DNA from: CAYNTS01 sp964400495
GTDB lineage: Bacteria > Fidelibacterota > Marinisomatia > SCGC-AAA003-L08 > D37C17
Assembly: GCA_964400495.1 (NCBI GenBank)
Contig: CAYNTS010000022.1
Span: 1 to 31,436, forward strand
Direction of reading: 5' to 3'
DNA length: 31,436 nucleotides
In this document: in pieces, positions 17,333 to 26,401 of the stretch
Layout: every line of letters begins with the position of its first letter
Position numbering within the stretch: the first letter of the stretch is position 1
Program-made: the position numbers and the translations under genes
The notes under the pieces: generated by a model
What the model saw: the letters and a program-made list of their open reading frames with translations, nothing else
Database searches by the model: none
Told to the model about the DNA's origin: nothing

Positions 17333-18349
17333 ATGAGAAAACCCATAATTTTGATTACTGGCGCAAATGGAGAAATTGGGCACGGTCTTATTCAAGGATT
17401 AAGTGAATTTGGCAAATCACACATTGTAGCCCTTGATTTACAAGCTATGGATATTGATATTCAACCCAAAATCCAAGAGGGTATTGTTGGAAATATTTTA
17501 GATAAAAATTTATTAGAACAAATCAATAGCGAATACGAAATCCAAGAAATATATCATCTTGCCGCACTGCTGAGTACTCGTGCAGAATTTTCTCCACAAA
17601 TGGCACACGAGGTTAATGTTGGAGGTACGCTCAACCTATTGAGTTTGGCAGTAGATCAAGCCAAAAGTTTGGGAAGAGCAGTTAAATTTTTCTTTCCTAG
17701 CTCAATTGCAGTATATGGATTAGATACAATCTCAGGGAAACAAACTGCTGGAGCTGTAAGTGAAACACAGTTTTTAAAACCCAAAACAATGTATGGTTGC
17801 AATAAGCTATATTGTGAAAATTTAGGGTATTATTATGCGAATCACTACCAACGATTAGCAGATGATTTTCACCCCGGTTTAATAGATTTTAGAGCTATTA
17901 GATTTCCCGGTTTAATTAGTGCATTGACAATTCCGACAGGTGGCACGAGCGATTTTGTACCAGAAATGATTCATGCGTCAGCACAAAATAAACCCTATAA
18001 TTCTTTTGTTCGACCAGATACTCAAATACCGTTTATGACAATGCCAGAAGCAATTGATGCAATTCTCACATTAATGAATACCCCTAGCAAAAAACTGAGC
18101 ACTCAAACATACAATATTATGTCTATGAATCCATCAGCAAAAGAAGTTAAAAAAAAAGTTTTGGAATCCTTCCCATCTGCTAACATATCATTTTCACCAA
18201 ACGAAAAACGACAGTCTATAGTGGATAGTTGGCCAATGGATGTGAATGATAATAAAGCCAAAGAGGACTGGAATTGGCAACCCAAATACGATTTAGCATC
18301 TACTTTTTCTGAGTATTTAATTCCAAACATAAAAAAATTATACACATAA
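17333..18349 (+). CDS. L-threonine 3-dehydrogenase, short-chain (epimerase-like) type
   Basis: A 338-residue NAD-dependent enzyme of the extended SDR/UDP-sugar epimerase fold. The Rossmann motif is at residues 10-16 (GANGEIG), the catalytic Ser lies in FFPSSIAVYG, and YxxxK is Tyr154-Lys158 (YGCNKLYCE). Internal segments LSTRAEFSPQMAHEVNVGGT, FRAIRFPGLIS and FMTMPEAIDA are typical of SDR-type threonine dehydrogenases. The next gene, 13 bases downstream, encodes 2-amino-3-ketobutyrate CoA ligase, which uses the product of this reaction. That pairing supports threonine over a sugar nucleotide. Together they turn threonine into glycine and acetyl-CoA. Confidence 0.88.
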   Translation: MRKPIILITGANGEIGHGLIQGLSEFGKSHIVALDLQAMDIDIQPKIQEGIVGNILDKNLLEQINSEYEIQEIYHLAALLSTRAEFSPQMAHEVNVGGTLNLLSLAVDQAKSLGRAVKFFFPSSIAVYGLDTISGKQTAGAVSETQFLKPKTMYGCNKLYCENLGYYYANHYQRLADDFHPGLIDFRAIRFPGLISALTIPTGGTSDFVPEMIHASAQNKPYNSFVRPDTQIPFMTMPEAIDAILTLMNTPSKKLSTQTYNIMSMNPSAKEVKKKVLESFPSANISFSPNEKRQSIVDSWPMDVNDNKAKEDWNWQPKYDLASTFSEYLIPNIKKLYT

Positions 18350-18362
18350 TTAAGAGGTATAT

Positions 18363-19541
18363 ATGGATACAATTACAAAACGATTATCTACAGAATTAAA
18401 AGAAATTCAAAATGCCGGATTATATAAAAATGAACGAATTATTGAATCACAACAGCAAGCTGAAATATCTGTAAATAATGATACAGTGTTAAATTTTTGT
18501 GCAAATAATTATTTGGGATTATCAAATCACCCAAAATTAATAGAATCTGCACAAGCAGGGTTGTCTGAATGGGGGTTTGGTTTAAGCTCTGTTCGGTTTA
18601 TTTGTGGAACCCAGACTATCCACAAAACACTTGAGGAAAAACTCTCAAACTTTTTAGAAATGGATGATACCATTTTATACACATCATGTTTTGATGCAAA
18701 TGGTGGATTATTTGAAACATTATTGGGTCCCGAAGATGCAGTTATTTCTGACGCCTTAAATCATGCATCTATAATTGATGGAGTTCGCCTATGTAAAGCC
18801 AAACGATTTAGGTATCCAAACTCCGACATGGATGCTTTAGAGGAAATTTTAAAAAACAATCAAGATTCAAGAACAAGACTCATTACCACTGACGGGGTAT
18901 TTTCAATGGATGGTTTTGTAGCTAAGCTGGATAAAATTTGCAATTTAGCAGAAAAATATAACGCACTTGTTCATGTGGATGACTCCCACGCAACCGGATT
19001 TTTTGGCAAAAAAGGAAGAGGTTCAATTGACCATTGTAATGTAATGGGTAGAGTTGATATTGTTACATCAACCTTAGGCAAAGCTCTCGGAGGTGCTTCA
19101 GGTGGGTTTACTTCAGGAAAACAAGAAATAATTGACATACTGCGTCAACGTTCTAGGCCATATCTATTTAGCAATACGGTTGCTCCATCAATTGTTAATG
19201 CATCTATTGCAGTAATTGATATGTTGTCGGAAACAACAAAATTGCGAGATGTTTTGGAAGAAAACACACTATATTTTCGGAATGCAATGACAAAAGCTGG
19301 TTTTAATATTAAAGAGGGGAATCATCCGATTGTCCCCATTATGTTGGGTGATGCAAAACTAGCTCAAGATATTGCAACAGATATGTTGTTAGAAGGTATT
19401 TATGTGATTGGATTTTCATTTCCAGTAGTTCCAAAAGGCGAAGCCCGAATTAGAGTGCAAATTAGTGCATCTCATACAAAAGACCACTTAGACAAAGCAA
19501 TTCAAGCGTTTATAAAAACTGGGGAAAAGTACGGAATTTAA
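18363..19541 (+). CDS. kbl: 2-amino-3-ketobutyrate CoA ligase (glycine C-acetyltransferase)
   Basis: A 392-residue cytoplasmic PLP enzyme of the alpha-oxoamine synthase family that cleaves 2-amino-3-oxobutanoate with CoA to glycine and acetyl-CoA. Marks include FCANNYLGLSNHP, GFGLSSVRFICGTQ (strongly KBL-like), DALNHASIIDG, VDDSHATGF and the PLP lysine Lys240 in TLGKALGGASGG. Length matches E. coli Kbl. AGAGG about five bases before the ATG is a fair ribosome site. It is co-transcribed with the threonine dehydrogenase gene and probably with the permease gene that starts nine bases later. Confidence 0.95.
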   Translation: MDTITKRLSTELKEIQNAGLYKNERIIESQQQAEISVNNDTVLNFCANNYLGLSNHPKLIESAQAGLSEWGFGLSSVRFICGTQTIHKTLEEKLSNFLEMDDTILYTSCFDANGGLFETLLGPEDAVISDALNHASIIDGVRLCKAKRFRYPNSDMDALEEILKNNQDSRTRLITTDGVFSMDGFVAKLDKICNLAEKYNALVHVDDSHATGFFGKKGRGSIDHCNVMGRVDIVTSTLGKALGGASGGFTSGKQEIIDILRQRSRPYLFSNTVAPSIVNASIAVIDMLSETTKLRDVLEENTLYFRNAMTKAGFNIKEGNHPIVPIMLGDAKLAQDIATDMLLEGIYVIGFSFPVVPKGEARIRVQISASHTKDHLDKAIQAFIKTGEKYGI

Positions 19542-19550
19542 AAGACAATT

Positions 19551-20300
19551 ATGGAAGCTATAATTTTAATTATTTCGGCTTTTGTTACTTCTACTATTTC
19601 TGCAATTTTAGGTATGGGTGGGGGTATAATTTTGCTAGCTATTATGGCAATTATGTTACCCAACGGCTACCTTGCAATTGCCCTACATGGAGTTATTCAA
19701 CTAGTTAGCAATACAACCCGTTCATTTGCATATCGAGAAAGTATTAATTGGAAGTTGATCCGAGAATTTTTAATCGGTGCAGTTATCGGATTGTTGGCAT
19801 CATCACTTATTATTTTAGGACTAATGCAAGCATTTCAAATTTCAACTGCTTCAGATATTAAAGTGGACTTTTTGAAGCCAGCAATTGGAGTGTTTGTCCT
19901 TTGGTTTTTGTATGGTAAACGCATAACACCACACAGTGGGAAGAAATTTACAAAAGTGGGATTGATGAGCGGATTTGCAACAGTATTTGTGGGTGCAACG
20001 GGACCATTAATTGCACCATATTTTTTAGAGTATGGTTTAAAGAAAAAAGAGATTATAGCTAATAAAGCTGTATGTCAAGCCATAAGTCATATTGGGAAAA
20101 TGCCAATATTTATTTTTTTGTTTCATCTTAATTATTTTGAGCATTCTACTGTTTTATTACCATTATTAATTGCTGTAATTGTTGGCACATATTTTGGGAA
20201 ACATATTCTTTCATTTATCCCAGAACACATTTTCAAAATATTATTCAAAATAGCCCTTACCCTAATGGCAACAAAATTAATTATTGATTATTGGGTTTAA
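19551..20300 (+). CDS. TauE/SafE-family membrane permease
   Basis: A 249-residue integral membrane protein with about eight hydrophobic helices. The N-terminal half contains the family's glycine-rich GMGGGII stretch after the first helix, followed by HGVIQLVSNTTRSF. The second half repeats the layout (GFATVFVGATGPLIAP, then ANKAVCQAISH). TauE/SafE proteins export sulfite, sulfoacetate or other small organic anions. It starts nine bases after kbl, so it is probably in the same operon, which may point to a small carboxylate or an amino-acid product. The substrate is not known. It ends only 19 bases from the convergent barrel gene. Confidence 0.82.
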   Translation: MEAIILIISAFVTSTISAILGMGGGIILLAIMAIMLPNGYLAIALHGVIQLVSNTTRSFAYRESINWKLIREFLIGAVIGLLASSLIILGLMQAFQISTASDIKVDFLKPAIGVFVLWFLYGKRITPHSGKKFTKVGLMSGFATVFVGATGPLIAPYFLEYGLKKKEIIANKAVCQAISHIGKMPIFIFLFHLNYFEHSTVLLPLLIAVIVGTYFGKHILSFIPEHIFKILFKIALTLMATKLIIDYWV

Positions 20301-20319
20301 CGGTTTATAAAACTATTAT

Positions 20320-21201
20320 TTATAACTTAAGACCCATTGTAATTCCGCTTGCCCAACCACCAGCTCCTAAATTACGAAATCCAAAATCAAACATAAATGT
20401 ATCAATGTATATTCCTATTCCAGCATTTAAACCAGCTAAAAAATCACTTTCATAATCACCTGTTTGCTGTTGTTTTCGGTAACTACTTGAACTTACTCGG
20501 ATTTTAACTGTTTTTGAACCAAGTTCTAATCCACCTGAAATGTGAATCTCATCAGATGTATATTTACGAATATTCACCATTAAAACTGCTGGCAAATGAA
20601 GGGGTTTATAGTTTAAAGATAATCGTGTGAATTGAGGTAAATTTTCAATCGAACCCCAATATGGGTCAACTACAAATCCAAAATTTTCAACAGCTAACTC
20701 CATTCCAAGTTTTTCTTGAGCAGTATGAGCATGTAATCTAATAGAGGACGACACCAATTGAGATGAATATTCAGCTATGCGACTTCGCAAGTAAGAAATA
20801 TTTCCTCCCACCCAAAATAAACTATGTAAGATTCGGTTATATTCGATTGAAAGCCGGGTGTCTTTTGCTGAAGAAATATTATCTATTCCATATTCAACTT
20901 CCTCTACTAATTCAGCATAGTCAATTATTTTTACAGATGCCCTAAAAATAGATAATGAATTTTGTTTTGTAAATGAAATAGAATGAAAGTCAATATCTTC
21001 TGGATACTGAATGAAACTAAATGAAATTGATGTATGTAGTGAATGTGTTGAACAGATGTTGCAGGGCAATTCACTAAAATTACTCGAAGCAATTGCCATA
21101 CTCCTATTATCAATTGGGAGTTCGAGAAGATTATACCCAGTTTGAGAAATTGCTACAACAGGAAATATTAAAATAATCCATATTAAGTATTTAATCTTCA
21201 T
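20320..21201 (-). CDS. Exported PorV/PorQ-like outer-membrane beta-barrel protein
   Basis: A 293-residue protein with a signal peptide (MKIKYLIWIILIFPVVAIS, cut before QTG). The early block LLELPIDNRSMAIASSNFSE corresponds in position to the 'ARAAALGGA' segment of the PorV/PorQ family. The rest alternates polar and aromatic residues as in a beta-barrel and ends with FDFGFRNLGAGGWASGITMGLKL, typical of a last strand region. PorQ-like proteins are linked to type IX secretion or are of unknown function; this is a family-level guess. The start overlaps the end of the upstream protease gene by 11 bases, so it is the last gene of the PriA unit. Confidence 0.6.
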   Translation of the reverse strand: MKIKYLIWIILIFPVVAISQTGYNLLELPIDNRSMAIASSNFSELPCNICSTHSLHTSISFSFIQYPEDIDFHSISFTKQNSLSIFRASVKIIDYAELVEEVEYGIDNISSAKDTRLSIEYNRILHSLFWVGGNISYLRSRIAEYSSQLVSSSIRLHAHTAQEKLGMELAVENFGFVVDPYWGSIENLPQFTRLSLNYKPLHLPAVLMVNIRKYTSDEIHISGGLELGSKTVKIRVSSSSYRKQQQTGDYESDFLAGLNAGIGIYIDTFMFDFGFRNLGAGGWASGITMGLKL

Positions 21202-22096
21202 TCAGCTTCCCTGACGGTAGGTCAAATTCTTCATTTTCCCATCGTTTCATAGTTAATTTATTTTTTCGATATCGGTAATAATATCCAACTCCCAAAATTA
21301 TAGGTGCTAACAAGAAAAGTAAATTGCCTGCTTTCAGAAATATCATCCAACTGTAATTATTTTCAATAAATATTTCATAATGCTCTTGAAAATCCAAACG
21401 ATTATCACCTGTAATCAGTTCCACAGTTTCCCAAAAAGGGCGACCTTGTTTCAGTTCTTTCAATATGTGTTGGTGTACATCATCTCCATAAAAATAATCC
21501 ATTGTAAGAACAGCAACAACCGATTGTGCATACGCTAACTGTATTCGATGATTTGGTAGCGATGAAACATGTTTCAAACTGAGAAGTGGAATTAAATTAT
21601 CATTCCATAAATGTTTAGATATATTGATGCGCTGAATCAACGAAAATTCCCCAGAATATTTCATTGCCAAACCTTCTTTATACCAACTTGGAACTGCAAT
21701 ATTTTCTATAAAACGAAACATAAAAATATGGTGTAATTCGTGGACAATTACATCCAACATTCGAGCATACGAAATCCGTGCCATTTTTGGTGATTTTAAA
21801 ACCATCCTATCTGGGTTTCGTTTGGCAACTGCAATACCCCATTCTGGAACATATCCCTTTACTTGTTTGTGATATTCATCCATATTTTCTGAGATAAACA
21901 CAAAAAAGGGTCGTTTTTCAACAGGGCCAAATTCATGATTTAGAATCCGTGCTTTATTTTCAATCAATTTTTGTATTTCATGGAGATCAGAAATTTCTCC
22001 CCCATAAATTTCAAGGGTACACGTTCCCATTTCAGTTTCAAATATTTGTGAAAAAGAGAGAGAGATAACAAAAATTGTGCTTAAAACAAACCTCAT
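21191..22096 (-). CDS. Exported gluzincin-type metalloprotease (peptidase MA-like) with C-terminal membrane anchor
   Basis: A 301-residue protein with a signal peptide (MRFVLSTIFVISLSFS) and a zinc-protease core. His119-Glu120-Leu-His-His123 is the HExxH motif (VIVHELHH), and Glu141 in WYKEGLA is the expected third zinc ligand, as in the peptidase_MA-like (M1-related) family. A hydrophobic segment at about 251-272, followed by basic RYRKNK, would anchor it with the protease outside the cytoplasm. Its start shares ATGA with the stop of priA, and its end overlaps the barrel gene, so it may process or assemble that barrel or other envelope proteins (inference). Confidence 0.75.
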   Translation of the reverse strand: MRFVLSTIFVISLSFSQIFETEMGTCTLEIYGGEISDLHEIQKLIENKARILNHEFGPVEKRPFFVFISENMDEYHKQVKGYVPEWGIAVAKRNPDRMVLKSPKMARISYARMLDVIVHELHHIFMFRFIENIAVPSWYKEGLAMKYSGEFSLIQRINISKHLWNDNLIPLLSLKHVSSLPNHRIQLAYAQSVVAVLTMDYFYGDDVHQHILKELKQGRPFWETVELITGDNRLDFQEHYEIFIENNYSWMIFLKAGNLLFLLAPIILGVGYYYRYRKNKLTMKRWENEEFDLPSGKLNED

Positions 22097-24303
22097 AACA
22101 TGGAAATAGGATCAACATCTATCACAATTCGAACCCCTTTATATGGTCGTTCAAAGAGTTGGTATCCAAGTTCTTGTTCAATTGTTTGATGCACATGTAC
22201 TGCATTTGATTTAATAATGATATGGCTTCGCCATTTTTCTTGAATGCGTTCAATAGGTGCAGGTGATGGACCCAATACCGTATGAAGTTTAAACTTTTTC
22301 ATTCGGTTTGCAATTTGAACTGCTATTTGGTGTACAATTTGTTTGTCTTTTCCTGTGCATAAAATTCGTGCAATACGTGAAAACGGTGGATATTGTAATT
22401 CTTGACGTTGAGCAAGGGCAATATTGTAAAATTTACTATTATCTAAACGAGACGCAACCTGAATAAACACATCATCAGGATTGTAAGATTGAATGATTGC
22501 TCGACCAGGTTTTTTATGACGACCTGCTCTACCGGAAACTTGATAAATTAGTTGAAAAATACGTTCACCAGCTCTAAAGTCTGGTAGAAACAACCCAATG
22601 TCTGCATTTATTACTCCAACCAAAGTAACATTTTCAAAATCTAATCCCTTAGCAATCATCTGGGTACCAAGTAAAATATCTGCTTCATGATTTTCAAATG
22701 CACTTAAAATGCGATGGTGTGCACCACGTTTTGAAACTGTATCCATGTCCATTCGAATAATGCGAGCATCTGGAAATGTTTGTTGAACTACATCTTCAAC
22801 TTTTTGAGTGCCTGTTCCCAATAATTCCATTTCATCATGCTTACATTCAGGGCAAATTTGGCTTGGCATTTCCTCGTGTTTACAATAGTGGCACACCAGT
22901 GAATTAGCAAACTTATGATAAGTCAACGAAACAGAACATTGATGACATTGTGCGACATATCCACACTCTTTGCATTGATGAACTACGGAAAATCCCCTTC
23001 GATTCTGAAGCAATATTACCTGTTCTTTTCTATCTAAACAATCTTGGATAGCTTTTGTAAGTTTTGTGCTTAATAAATGACCTATATTCCCTGTTTCTTT
23101 TCCTTCTTGCATCATATCCACTAAATCAACTTTTGGATATTGGGCATCACCAAACCGCTTGGTTAAATCTAAACGGGTGAGTTTACCTTGAATGGCATTG
23201 TAATAGGATTCTAAACTTGGAGTAGCACTTGTTAAAATCACAGTAGCATTGGCATATTTCCCTCGTATTAAAGAAACGTTTCGTGCATGATATCGTGGTG
23301 CCGGGGCTTCTTGTTTATAGGTGGTTTCCTGTTCTTCATCTACAATGATTAATCCAAAATTATTCAATGGAGCAAAAACCGCAGACCGTGCACCAACCAC
23401 AACTTTGTATTTCCCTTTTTTAAGTTGTTGCCATGTCCACCCTTTTTCAGCTTTGGTCATTTTACTATGCCATAGTGCAACTTTTTCACCGAATGCATTT
23501 CTGAATCTTTTTGCAACTTGTGGAGTTAGTGCGATTTCCGGGACCAATACCAACACAGTTTTACCTTGTTTTACTGCATCTTGTGCTAGTTTTAAGTATA
23601 CTTCCGTTTTGCCCGAACCAGTAACGCCACGCAATAAAAATGGTGTATATACATCAGTCTCCAAGGCAGTTTTGATTGTGGAATATACCTTGCTTTGTTC
23701 ATTTGAGAGAGTAATTTCACCAATTGAACCAGGTGCCATTAAATCAAAGGGGTCATATATTTTTGGAAGCATAACTACATCCACTAATCCTTTTTTAGAA
23801 AGAGTATTACACATGTTTTGTGGAGATGAAACAACATCGGTTAGTCCTGCAACTTTTATTGGTTCATCCAATAGTGCCAATGATTCCAATAATTTCATTT
23901 GAGATGGTGCAGATTTCCCCCAATCTTTGAGTGATTCATATCCTTTAGCATTGATTGATACAAACTGAACAAGTTTTGGTGTATATGATTCTGAAAAGGT
24001 TAAGGGTAATGCAGTTTTAAGTACTTGTCCAAATGGAGTGATATAATATTTAGAAACCCACTGAAGAGTTTGCCATAATTCAGGAGGAAAATGATAGTTG
24101 TCTTCATGAATAGAGGATATGGGTAAAACTTTCCCTTTAAAATCAACTGTTTCTGATGTTGAAACTACATATCCAATTGTATCACGTTTATTTAAAGGGG
24201 CAATAATACATGTGCCAGGCTTTACAGATGATTGAAGTGCATCCGGAATTTTGTACGAAAACATTCGAAAACTAGAAATAGGAAAAGTAACCTGTGCAAA
24301 CAT
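22093..24303 (-). CDS. priA: Primosomal protein N' (replication restart helicase PriA)
   Basis: A 736-residue cytoplasmic helicase that reloads the replisome at stalled forks, close in length to E. coli PriA. It has the N-terminal 3'-DNA-binding region, Walker A at 226-233 (GVTGSGKT), the DEEQ box at 322-325 and TSATPS. Eight zinc-binding cysteines lie at 444, 447, 453, 456, 471, 474, 484 and 487. C-terminal helicase motifs include GTQMIAKGLDF and QVSGRAGR. All key residues are present. It shares four bases with the following protease gene, an unusual partner for priA. No good Shine-Dalgarno precedes the start. Confidence 0.97.
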   Translation of the reverse strand: MFAQVTFPISSFRMFSYKIPDALQSSVKPGTCIIAPLNKRDTIGYVVSTSETVDFKGKVLPISSIHEDNYHFPPELWQTLQWVSKYYITPFGQVLKTALPLTFSESYTPKLVQFVSINAKGYESLKDWGKSAPSQMKLLESLALLDEPIKVAGLTDVVSSPQNMCNTLSKKGLVDVVMLPKIYDPFDLMAPGSIGEITLSNEQSKVYSTIKTALETDVYTPFLLRGVTGSGKTEVYLKLAQDAVKQGKTVLVLVPEIALTPQVAKRFRNAFGEKVALWHSKMTKAEKGWTWQQLKKGKYKVVVGARSAVFAPLNNFGLIIVDEEQETTYKQEAPAPRYHARNVSLIRGKYANATVILTSATPSLESYYNAIQGKLTRLDLTKRFGDAQYPKVDLVDMMQEGKETGNIGHLLSTKLTKAIQDCLDRKEQVILLQNRRGFSVVHQCKECGYVAQCHQCSVSLTYHKFANSLVCHYCKHEEMPSQICPECKHDEMELLGTGTQKVEDVVQQTFPDARIIRMDMDTVSKRGAHHRILSAFENHEADILLGTQMIAKGLDFENVTLVGVINADIGLFLPDFRAGERIFQLIYQVSGRAGRHKKPGRAIIQSYNPDDVFIQVASRLDNSKFYNIALAQRQELQYPPFSRIARILCTGKDKQIVHQIAVQIANRMKKFKLHTVLGPSPAPIERIQEKWRSHIIIKSNAVHVHQTIEQELGYQLFERPYKGVRIVIDVDPISML

Positions 24304-24542
24304 AGGGGTAATTTAGGTGTTATTATAACTAAGTTAATGCAAATTGTAAGGTTTAAATTTAAAAATTTAAAAGTAAAAACCGCATAGACTTGGAGCGATT
24401 GGGGAAAAGGATTTTTTCAATTATAGCATGTGCTAAGCATTTTTGTAGTGAGTTTGTCAAACCTGTTGATTAGTGAAAGTTATAAGAATGAAGTACGAAG
24501 AGAATATCCAAAAACCAACACGGAATTATCAACTGTTTTTTG
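24304..24542. other. Intergenic gap between rnhA and priA
   Basis: A gap of 239 bases between two minus-strand genes. It contains AT-rich near-palindromes (TTTAAATTTAAAAATTTAAA region near 24352-24370) and TAGCATGTGCTA near 24424. I found no tRNA cloverleaf, no ORF with support and no clear terminator with a T-run. It probably holds the priA promoter. Confidence 0.4.
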
Positions 24543-25019
24543 TTATTTTAAACTCGTCGAAGGATAATTAAACAGCTCACCTTCAATAGCTAAATTTGCA
24601 AGTTCATCTGCACGTTCATTTTCTGGATGACCTGTATGACCACGTACCCATTCCCATGTTATAAAATGCTTTTGTACGAGTGCATCAAGTTGAATCCATA
24701 ATTCTTTATTTTTCACGGACTTTTTATTAGCAGTTGTCCACCCTTTTTTCTTCCAATTATGAATCCATTTTGTAATCCCATTTTTCACATATTGTGAATC
24801 AGTAGTAATTACTAATGTACAAGTACGTGTAAGAGATTCAAGTGCTTTAATAACTGCTGTCATTTCCATAATATTATTCGTAGTATTATCAGAGAACCCA
24901 TTTAGTTCTTTTTCTGTATTACCATACCGTAGAATAGCACCCCAACCACCTGGACCAGGATTTCCTTTGCATGCACCATCAGTGTAGATATGTACCGTTT
25001 TACTCTCTGTCATAGGCAT
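24543..25019 (-). CDS. rnhA: Ribonuclease HI
   Basis: A 158-residue cytoplasmic nuclease that cuts RNA in RNA-DNA hybrids (E. coli 155). Catalytic residues are Asp14 (YTDGACKGNPGPGG), Glu52 (NNIMEMTAV), Asp74 (TTDSQYV) and Asp138 (ENERADELA), with His128 in the active-site loop. The basic handle WIHNWKKKGW is present, so this is the HI form that binds hybrids well. The reading frame extends 21 codons upstream to 25082, but that extension is made of the isocitrate lyase terminator, so I start at ATG 25019 (25013 also possible). It lies downstream of aceA on the same strand but past that terminator. Confidence 0.95.
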   Translation of the reverse strand: MPMTESKTVHIYTDGACKGNPGPGGWGAILRYGNTEKELNGFSDNTTNNIMEMTAVIKALESLTRTCTLVITTDSQYVKNGITKWIHNWKKKGWTTANKKSVKNKELWIQLDALVQKHFITWEWVRGHTGHPENERADELANLAIEGELFNYPSTSLK

Positions 25020-25042
25020 AATAATAAGACTATTTTCGATAT

Positions 25043-25073
25043 AAAAAAAAGACCCAGATTTCTCTGAGTCTTT
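25043..25073 (-). terminator. Rho-independent terminator of the aceB-aceA operon
   Basis: Read on the minus strand: AAAGACTCAGA, a GAAA tetraloop, TCTGGGTCTTT (11-bp stem with one G-U pair) and then a run of T residues. It begins 23 bases after the isocitrate lyase stop and is a textbook terminator. It also rules out the longer start of the following RNase HI frame. Confidence 0.9.
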
Positions 25074-25096
25074 TTCTAACAAGGAGAAAAACTAAC

Positions 25097-26386
25097 TTAT
25101 GCTACTTTAGTAACAAATTGTTCTTCTTCGGTACTGCCAGCCATAGCAGTTGTTGAAGTTTGCCCTTGGGTTACTGTGTTTTGAACTGCATCAAAATAAC
25201 CTGTTCCCACAAAACCTTGGTGTTTTGCAGCACGGAATCCATGCACTTCATTTGCAAATTCACGTTGTTGCATTTGAGAATATGCATACATTCCATTTTC
25301 TTTATATGCTTTACTCAATTCAAACATTCCAAGATTTAAACTATGCCACCCAGCTAATGTGATGAACTGGTATTTATATCCCATTGCATACAGCTCTTCA
25401 CGGAAATGTTTCATGGTTGAATCATCTAAGTTTTCTTTCCAATTGAATGATGGAGAACAATTGTATGACAATAATTTTCCTGGGAATTTTGCGTGGATAG
25501 CTTCAGCAAACCTGCGTGCTTCATCCAAGCTTGGTTTAGATGTTTCACACCATAACATATCTGCAACCGGAGCATAAGAAAGTCCACGGTCAATTGCTTG
25601 GTCAAGTCCATTATTTACGTAGTAAAATCCTTCTTTGGATTTTTCGCCAGTAATGAATTTTCTATCTATTTCATCCACATCAGATGTCAACAAGTTTGCT
25701 GCATTTGCATCAGTACGTGCAATTATGAGAGTAGGTACACCCATCACATCTGTAGCTAGGCGAGCTGCCACCAATTTATTCACTGCTTCAGATGTTGGTA
25801 CAAGTACTTTACCACCCAAATGACCACATTTTTTTGCTGATGATAATTGATCTTCCCAATGCACGCAAGAAGCGCCGGCTTTAATCATATGTTTCATCAA
25901 TTCAAAAGCATTGAGGTTTCCACCAAATCCAGCTTCAGCATCTGCAATAATTGGTACTATCCAATCAATTGAATCATCATTATTCATCCAATGAATTTCA
26001 TCAGTTCGCTGAAGTGCATTATTTAATTTTTCAACCATTTTAGGAACAGAGTCAACTGGATATAAACTTTGATCCGGATACATAGTGCCCGCAGAATTAT
26101 TATCTCCTGCAACTTGCCACCCAGAGCAATAAATTGCTTTTAGACCTGCTTGCACTTCTTGGATTGCTTGGTTACCTGTAATTGCACCCAATGCACACAA
26201 CACTTCATCAGATTGAAGGTGTTTCCACATTTTTTCTGCACCTAATTTTGCAAGTGTATGGTCAATTTGAACGGACCCTCTTAATTTCACAACATCTTCA
26301 GCGGTATAAGGCCGTGTTATTCCTTTCCACCTTGGATTTTCTTTCCAGTCCTGTTCTAATGTTTGCATTTGTTCTAACCTGTTCAT
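25097..26386 (-). CDS. aceA: Isocitrate lyase
   Basis: A 429-residue cytoplasmic enzyme that splits isocitrate into glyoxylate and succinate, the first step of the glyoxylate shunt. The catalytic signature KKCGHLGGK has Cys187. IADAEAGFGG (metal-binding acidic residues), WEDQLSSAKKCGH, ARTDA and the C-terminal TAMAGSTEEEQF match the E. coli-like class, and the length is normal. It follows malate synthase by 15 bases, with a perfect AAGGAGG in that gap. A strong terminator follows. The divergent regulator and aminotransferase are functionally linked to its product, glyoxylate. Confidence 0.98.
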   Translation of the reverse strand: MNRLEQMQTLEQDWKENPRWKGITRPYTAEDVVKLRGSVQIDHTLAKLGAEKMWKHLQSDEVLCALGAITGNQAIQEVQAGLKAIYCSGWQVAGDNNSAGTMYPDQSLYPVDSVPKMVEKLNNALQRTDEIHWMNNDDSIDWIVPIIADAEAGFGGNLNAFELMKHMIKAGASCVHWEDQLSSAKKCGHLGGKVLVPTSEAVNKLVAARLATDVMGVPTLIIARTDANAANLLTSDVDEIDRKFITGEKSKEGFYYVNNGLDQAIDRGLSYAPVADMLWCETSKPSLDEARRFAEAIHAKFPGKLLSYNCSPSFNWKENLDDSTMKHFREELYAMGYKYQFITLAGWHSLNLGMFELSKAYKENGMYAYSQMQQREFANEVHGFRAAKHQGFVGTGYFDAVQNTVTQGQTSTTAMAGSTEEEQFVTKVA

Positions 26387-26391
26387 TGTAA

Positions 26392-26398
26392 CCTCCTT
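26392..26398 (-). promoter_or_regulatory. Perfect Shine-Dalgarno of aceA
   Basis: AAGGAGG on the minus strand, five bases before the aceA ATG and within the short aceB-aceA gap. It is the strongest ribosome site in the window and suggests high translation of isocitrate lyase. It also shows that this organism uses the anti-Shine-Dalgarno sequence, which matters for the C-rich RNA candidate at 13566-13810. Confidence 0.8.
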
Positions 26399-26401
26399 GT
26401 T

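Noticed and set aside
24304..24542. Possible tRNA or small RNA in the rnhA-priA gap
   Set aside because: No cloverleaf with acceptor and T-arm pairing could be built, and there is no promoter/terminator pair; only AT-rich short palindromes.
25020..25082. Longer N-terminus of RNase HI starting at 25082
   Set aside because: These 21 codons coincide with the hairpin and T-run of the aceA terminator and do not match the family; the 158-residue form matches RNase HI length.
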